A stretch of 27,825 bases of DNA from DAIDHZ01 sp035480255 (lineage in GTDB: Bacteria; Chlamydiota; Chlamydiia; Chlamydiales; SM23-39), in assembly GCA_964630875.1 (NCBI GenBank), contig CAZVXF010000019.1:1-27825 (forward strand), written 5' to 3'. Made by a program: the position numbers and the translations under genes. The notes beneath the pieces are model-generated. The model was not told the origin of the DNA and ran no database searches. It was given only the letters and a program-made list of their open reading frames with translations. Shown in pieces: positions 24,338 to 27,825 of the stretch (position 1 is the stretch's first letter; the number at the start of each line of letters is the position of its first letter).

Positions 24338-24738
24338 TTAATTAACAAAGGTCCATGCATTGCCAGCTTTCTGATCGAAAATCAAGCACGCATTGACCAA
24401 ACAAGTACTCCAGCCTGTGCTTGGAAACCAGTCAGGAAGAGTCCAATCTTCTGCATTCATCCTTAACCAGAAACCATTCCCCAAGATTGTAATGCTAAAA
24501 GCAGACATGTTTTTGAATAATTCTGATTGATTCGAAAAAAATATCGTGCAATGGGAGAGGAAACACAATTATGAATGATTGAATTTACTAAACTATGACC
24601 AATCTTTTTGGCTGTTATTGTTGTCGTATCGCTGCGCAATCCACACGCAACTACTGTCCCAACAGCCGATTTGAGTAACGCAGCGGGGATTTCACCAGGT
24701 AAATATCCTTTATAATTATCAATAATTTCACTTAACAT
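24338..24738 (-). pseudogene. Frameshifted small gene of unknown function
   Basis: The reading starts at ATG 24738 with a good Shine-Dalgarno (GAGG, 7 nt) and runs MLSEIIDNYKGYLPGEIP up to a run of seven T on the minus strand (24535-24541), after which this frame soon ends (stop at 24463). One extra T in that run would join it to the frame that continues ..SNQSELFKNMSAFSITIL, then GNGFWLRMNAEDW, to the stop at 24338. The joined product would be about 133 aa, Trp-rich at its C-terminus (WLRM, DWTLPDWF, GWSTC, AWTF), with no signal peptide. I do not recognise the family. Either the gene is broken, the T-run is a sequencing error, or polymerase slippage makes the full protein. Confidence 0.55.
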
Positions 24739-24744
24739 TAAAAA

Positions 24745-24769
24745 ACCTCACGTTTACTTATTTTGAGGT
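24745..24769 (-). promoter_or_regulatory. Leader hairpin overlapping the Shine-Dalgarno of the frameshifted gene
   Basis: On the minus strand ACCTCA (24769-24764), a 13-nt loop, TGAGGT (24750-24745), then a T-run, then ATG 24738. The GAGG of the 3' arm is the ribosome-binding site. Folding would hide it and could also terminate transcription. The rest of 24770-24900 is AT-rich without other clear signals. Confidence 0.4.
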
Positions 24770-24900
24770 AATTATTAATTAATACGTAATTTAATTCAAT
24801 TTAAAAATAATTAAAATGACAGTCACAAAAGAAATACCTGGCGTAGAATCTTCATTTATCAGAAAATAACTATGCAAAACAATCGAAGGCTCTTTTTTTA

Positions 24901-24927
24901 ATTAAGAAAGGGGCTTCCCAACTTAAT
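24901..24927 (+). promoter_or_regulatory. 5' leader hairpin of the DEAD-box helicase gene
   Basis: ATTAAG (24901-24906) pairs with CTTAAT (24922-24927), with an inner GGG/CCC (24911-24913/24917-24919). It ends 8 nt before ATG 24936, close enough to affect ribosome access. Leader structures are common for cold-induced helicases; that role is inferred. Confidence 0.35.
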
Positions 24928-24935
24928 GAGAAAAT

Positions 24936-26180
24936 ATGTCTGATTTTAATAGTTTTTCCTTTGATGCACCGATTTTACGCATTCTCAAGGAAATTGGTTA
25001 CGAAAAACCAACCCCCGTCCAAGCTTTAGCGATCCCTAAGGTAATGAATGGCTTAGATCTCGTGGCTTGTGCTCAAACAGGGACAGGGAAAACGGGCGCT
25101 TTCCTGTTACCGGCTCTACACACATTGTGCAAATCGCCACAACAAAAATTCCCTCAAATTTTGATTTTAGTACCCACTCGCGAACTTGCCATGCAAATTG
25201 CAAAGGAAGCAGAAAAGTACAGCAAATATTTGAATCAGATTAAAACTGTTTGTATCTATGGCGGCGTTCCTTATCCTCCACAAAAAAGAGCTCTTTCGAA
25301 ACCTTTTGACATCTTGATCGCAACGCCTGGCCGTTTAATGGATCATATGGATCGTGGTTTAATCAATCTTTCTAAAATTAAAACTTTAGTTCTTGATGAA
25401 GCAGACCGCATGCTCGATATGGGATTCTTAGAGCCTGTAGAGTTTATCTCAAGCGCATGCCCAAAGGGTCGTCAAACGCTTCTTTTCTCTGCTACGATTG
25501 ATAAGAAAATTCTTCAAGTCTCTCAGAAAATCCAGAAAAATCCAGAAGAAATCCGACTTGAGCCGGATGATATGTCGAAGAGCAATATCGACCAAAAGCT
25601 CTATTTTACAGACAATCTCGCACACAAAATGCGCCTTCTCGACCATTTCCTTGAAAATCAAGGGGGTCAAACGATTGTCTTTACATCGACAAAAAGACAA
25701 GCCGATGAAATTGCTGAGAACTTACAGGAACAAGGCAAACGCGCGGAAGCTCTTCACGGCGACATGAATCAAAGACAACGAACACGCGCTGTTGAAAAAC
25801 TACGCAAAAATCAAATCAATATTCTCGTAGCAACAGACGTTGCTGCACGTGGGATTGATATTCCATCTCTTGGATTTGTCATTAACGTTGATCTTCCATT
25901 CAAACCAGAAGATTATGTGCATCGCATTGGAAGAACAGGTAGAGCTGGAGCAAAAGGTGACGCTATCACATTCGCATCTCGACAAGACCGAAGCATGGTG
26001 GTTAGAATTGAGCGTTTAATGGGAAAACCCATCGCAATTCATACAGTTCCAGGCATGGAACCACAAAATAAACCTGAATCGAAAGACGGCCCTCGTCGTC
26101 GTGGCAATTCCCGTTTTGGAAATCGCGGTCGTAGCGGCGGAGGTCCTAGAAAGGGATTCTCTAAATTCCGCGGTCGATAA
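24936..26180 (+). CDS. rhlE: DEAD-box ATP-dependent RNA helicase, RhlE-like
   Basis: RNA unwinding, probably in ribosome assembly or mRNA turnover. 414 aa. Seen in order: Q motif (FSFDAPIL..YEKPTPVQ), motif I AQTGTGKT (46-53), PTRELA, TPGRLMD, motif II Asp154-Glu-Ala-Asp157, SAT, then domain 2 with IVFTSTKRQADE, HGDMNQ, ATDVAARGID and HRIGRTGRAG. The C-terminal tail (about 370-414) is Arg/Gly-rich (RRRGNSRFGNRGRSGGG), typical of RhlE-type RNA-binding tails. The Shine-Dalgarno is weak. The last 20 nt overlap the convergent nnr gene. Confidence 0.9.
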   Translation: MSDFNSFSFDAPILRILKEIGYEKPTPVQALAIPKVMNGLDLVACAQTGTGKTGAFLLPALHTLCKSPQQKFPQILILVPTRELAMQIAKEAEKYSKYLNQIKTVCIYGGVPYPPQKRALSKPFDILIATPGRLMDHMDRGLINLSKIKTLVLDEADRMLDMGFLEPVEFISSACPKGRQTLLFSATIDKKILQVSQKIQKNPEEIRLEPDDMSKSNIDQKLYFTDNLAHKMRLLDHFLENQGGQTIVFTSTKRQADEIAENLQEQGKRAEALHGDMNQRQRTRAVEKLRKNQINILVATDVAARGIDIPSLGFVINVDLPFKPEDYVHRIGRTGRAGAKGDAITFASRQDRSMVVRIERLMGKPIAIHTVPGMEPQNKPESKDGPRRRGNSRFGNRGRSGGGPRKGFSKFRGR

Positions 26181-27600
26181 TCTGTATGGCAAGGGGGATA
26201 TTGTTGATGATATCCTCTGCCATCATTGAATAAGACGTTTTATCTTGCGCTGCTATCTCTCCTGCAATCGCATGGAGAGAACAGCCTACAATTGCTGCCT
26301 GCAACGGATCCATTTTTTGAGCTAAAAGAGCTGATAATATTCCCGTTAAAACATCACCCGTTCCAGCTTTTGCCATTCCAGGATCGCCAAATGGTATAAT
26401 GATTGGCGCTGTTTTTGCAGAATAAATCCAGGTCGGAGCTCCCTTCAAAACGAGAATGCACTCAGTGCGGTCTACCCACTTTTGCGCATATGCAAAAAGC
26501 TCTCTTTCTTTTTTGACTCCAAAGAGTCGCATCGCCTCCCCATGATGCGGAGTCACTAAAGCGTTCTTCGGATATTGAATATTGCTTTGTATCGCATCTG
26601 CATCGACTACAATTGGCCAAAGAATCTTTTTGACCTCTTTTTTTAAAAACTGAAGAATCTTGGCCGATTTTCCAATTCCGGGACCTAGAAACAAGGATCC
26701 AGCGCGTTGACACTCTTTTTTCCAAGAAGGCAAATTCCATTTCTGGCAAATGAGAGAAAAAGGAGTTTCACCAATTTCTTCCAAATGAAAAATGCGCACA
26801 ATTCCAGCGCCTGAACGAAGCGCAGAAAGACCTGCAAGTTTTGGTGCGCCTTTTAATACTTTTGAGCCAGAAAATCCAACTACGTAACCTGCCTGATATT
26901 TGTGTCGATTACGAATAATGGGCGGTAGAGAAATTGTTCTCGGTATACGAGCCACAAGCTCTGCTTGATCTAAATATTTTTGAGGAAGGCCAAATTCCTC
27001 GAATCGAATGTTTCCCACATGATTCCATCCGGAATTCAGAAAAAATCCAGATTTATAACAACCCAGAGCTACCGTCATATCCGCTTTGATTGCTTCCCCT
27101 CTCACGTCTCCTGTTGTCCCATCTAATCCTGAAGGAATATCGATCGAAATCATCGGCAAAGCAGAATTGTTTGCGAGCTGAATCAGCTCTGCAATTTTCC
27201 CATCAATTATGCCTTGAAATCCAGTTCCAAATAAACCATCTATGATTAAACTTGCGTCGCCAAAAAAGAAATCACTAAGACATGAGCCCCCTTTTTTTAG
27301 GAAACGCTCGCGAAATTTTTGATTCAATGGAGAGCAAGTATTCGCAGCAAATAAAGTCACCGCATGAACTTGTACTCCTTTTTCCAAAAGATAAAGACCT
27401 GCAACAAAGGCATCGCCGCCTTTGTTTCCCTTGCCAATCAACAAGACAACTTTTTTTGGCACGTTTTCAAGAAACTCTAAAGCAGCAATCCCCACTTTTT
27501 GACCCGCAACAAGCATAAACGCTTCTTCGCTGCAGCCATCTTGGATTGCAAGCTGCTCAATTCTCTTCATTTCCTGCGATGTAAGAACTGGGTAGTACAT
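26161..27600 (-). CDS. nnr: Bifunctional NAD(P)HX epimerase / ADP-dependent NAD(P)HX dehydratase
   Basis: Repairs hydrated NADH and NADPH. 479 aa, the size of bacterial two-domain YjeF proteins. N-terminal epimerase (about 1-210): GKGNKGGDAFVAGLYLL (57-73) and DIPSGLDGTTGDV (153-165). C-terminal ribokinase-like dehydratase (about 225-475): KYQAGYVVGFSGSKVLKGA, FLGPGIGKS, VVDADAI, VTPHHGEA, LVLKGA, and AGTGDVLTGIL with catalytic Asp416. Single gene, convergent with the helicase. The 116 bp upstream carry only the hairpins of a TnpB element end, so the element may lie close to its promoter. Confidence 0.93.
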   Translation of the reverse strand: MYYPVLTSQEMKRIEQLAIQDGCSEEAFMLVAGQKVGIAALEFLENVPKKVVLLIGKGNKGGDAFVAGLYLLEKGVQVHAVTLFAANTCSPLNQKFRERFLKKGGSCLSDFFFGDASLIIDGLFGTGFQGIIDGKIAELIQLANNSALPMISIDIPSGLDGTTGDVRGEAIKADMTVALGCYKSGFFLNSGWNHVGNIRFEEFGLPQKYLDQAELVARIPRTISLPPIIRNRHKYQAGYVVGFSGSKVLKGAPKLAGLSALRSGAGIVRIFHLEEIGETPFSLICQKWNLPSWKKECQRAGSLFLGPGIGKSAKILQFLKKEVKKILWPIVVDADAIQSNIQYPKNALVTPHHGEAMRLFGVKKERELFAYAQKWVDRTECILVLKGAPTWIYSAKTAPIIIPFGDPGMAKAGTGDVLTGILSALLAQKMDPLQAAIVGCSLHAIAGEIAAQDKTSYSMMAEDIINNIPLAIQIIDRGI

Positions 27601-27661
27601 ATCTTCCAGATCTCACAAGAATAATTTTCTTTCCATAAATAAGTTTGCGAAGGGATACTGT

Positions 27662-27714
27662 CCTCTTTTACTAAACAAGAGGGAATGTAAACAACTCTCG
27701 CGTAAACGCGAAAG
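27662..27714 (-). mobile_element. Right-end hairpins of a TnpB (IS200/IS605-type) element
   Basis: Two hairpins follow the tnpB stop on the minus strand: CGCG-rich arms around TAAA (27695-27714, 7 of 8 pairs) and CCTCTT/AAGAGG (27662-27667 and 27677-27682). Such hairpins at the 3' end of tnpB form the element's right end and, in studied systems, the 3' part of the omega RNA. The exact element boundary, probably near 27640-27660, cannot be fixed from this window. Confidence 0.5.
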
Positions 27715-27716
27715 CT

Positions 27717-27825
27717 TTATCGTCCATTTATAGCGGCGATATGCCGGCGGTTTACATCGCCAGTTGTCCTATCGACAGATAGGCCAAGCCTCAGAATATT
27801 TCGACTTGCATTCAAGTCGCTGTGC
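27717..27825 (-). CDS. tnpB: TnpB C-terminus (IS200/IS605 OrfB), partial at right edge
   Basis: The minus-strand frame reads HSDLNASRNILRLGL, then SVDRTTGDVNRRHIAAING, and stops at TAA 27717. This is the last zinc-ribbon/RuvC-III segment of TnpB: the D-x-NA-x-x-NI pattern carries the third catalytic Asp. TnpB is an RNA-guided nuclease carried by IS200/IS605 and IS607 elements. Only about 35 residues are inside the window; the rest lies beyond position 27825, so completeness and activity cannot be judged. Confidence 0.75.
   Translation of the reverse strand, partial: HSDLNASRNILRLGLSVDRTTGDVNRRHIAAINGR

Noticed and set aside
24338..24568. Independent 76-aa gene
   Set aside because: Its first part overlaps the upstream frame and only makes sense when joined to it at the T7 run.
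1..27825. tRNA, rRNA or CRISPR array
   Set aside because: No cloverleaf-like sequence with the usual T-loop motif and no regularly spaced repeats were seen in the intergenic spaces.

Overview
The window looks like a chromosomal segment of a Chlamydiota member, most likely an environmental (amoeba-associated) lineage rather than Chlamydia itself. The evidence is gene content and gene order recalled from C. trachomatis: a PBP2 of about 1,000 residues with a large insertion, the order tatD | tolQ-tolR-tolA-tolB-pal-LysM lipoprotein, and the pairs mnmG-lplA, mnmE-nth, ruvC-ruvA and gpsA-UDP-sugar pyrophosphorylase. A murI gene, which Chlamydia sensu stricto lacks as far as I recall, points to the environmental families. 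The genus cannot be settled from the sequence.

Layout. 1-126 holds an IS-like hairpin. 127-3168 (+) is pbp2. 3122-4090 (-) and 4286-5263 (+) are two UDP-glucuronate-consuming enzymes (UDP-xylose synthase and a 4-epimerase), divergent around a 10-bp inverted repeat. 5281-9076 (-) is an envelope sugar/lipid operon: a heptosyltransferase-like GT9 protein, a GT9/pyrophosphorylase fusion and gpsA. 9113-12220 (+) is ruvC-ruvA-mnmE-nth (DNA repair and tRNA modification). 12179-14711 holds two divergent secreted proteins, a Cys-rich outer-membrane barrel and a GH64/thaumatin-like protein, around a MITE-like 64-bp palindrome. 14725-20722 (-) is a long envelope operon: tolQ-tolR-tolA-tolB-pal-LysM lipoprotein-murI-response regulator. 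tatD (+) diverges from it. 21640-24131 (-) is mnmG-lplA, preceded by a 29-residue basic, ribosomal-like ORF with its own terminator. 24338-24738 (-) is a frameshifted small gene. 24936-26180 (+) is an RhlE-type DEAD-box helicase. 26161-27600 (-) is the bifunctional NAD(P)HX repair enzyme. The right edge cuts into the 3' end of a TnpB (IS200/IS605-type) gene followed by hairpins.

Most genes serve envelope building and division: peptidoglycan (PBP2, MurI, LysM protein), the trans-envelope Tol-Pal machine, LPS or other glycan precursors (GT9 proteins, UDP-sugar enzymes) and glycerol-3-phosphate for phospholipid. The rest are housekeeping. The less ordinary content lies in small structures: a palindromic element in the reading frame at the pal/LysM junction, a MITE-like palindrome with a 4-bp flanking repeat, a palindrome inside nth next to an altered Fe-S loop, hairpins that overlap ribosome-binding sites, and IS-like ends at both window edges. 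No tRNA, rRNA or CRISPR array was seen, and no gene-free stretch exceeds 300 bases.
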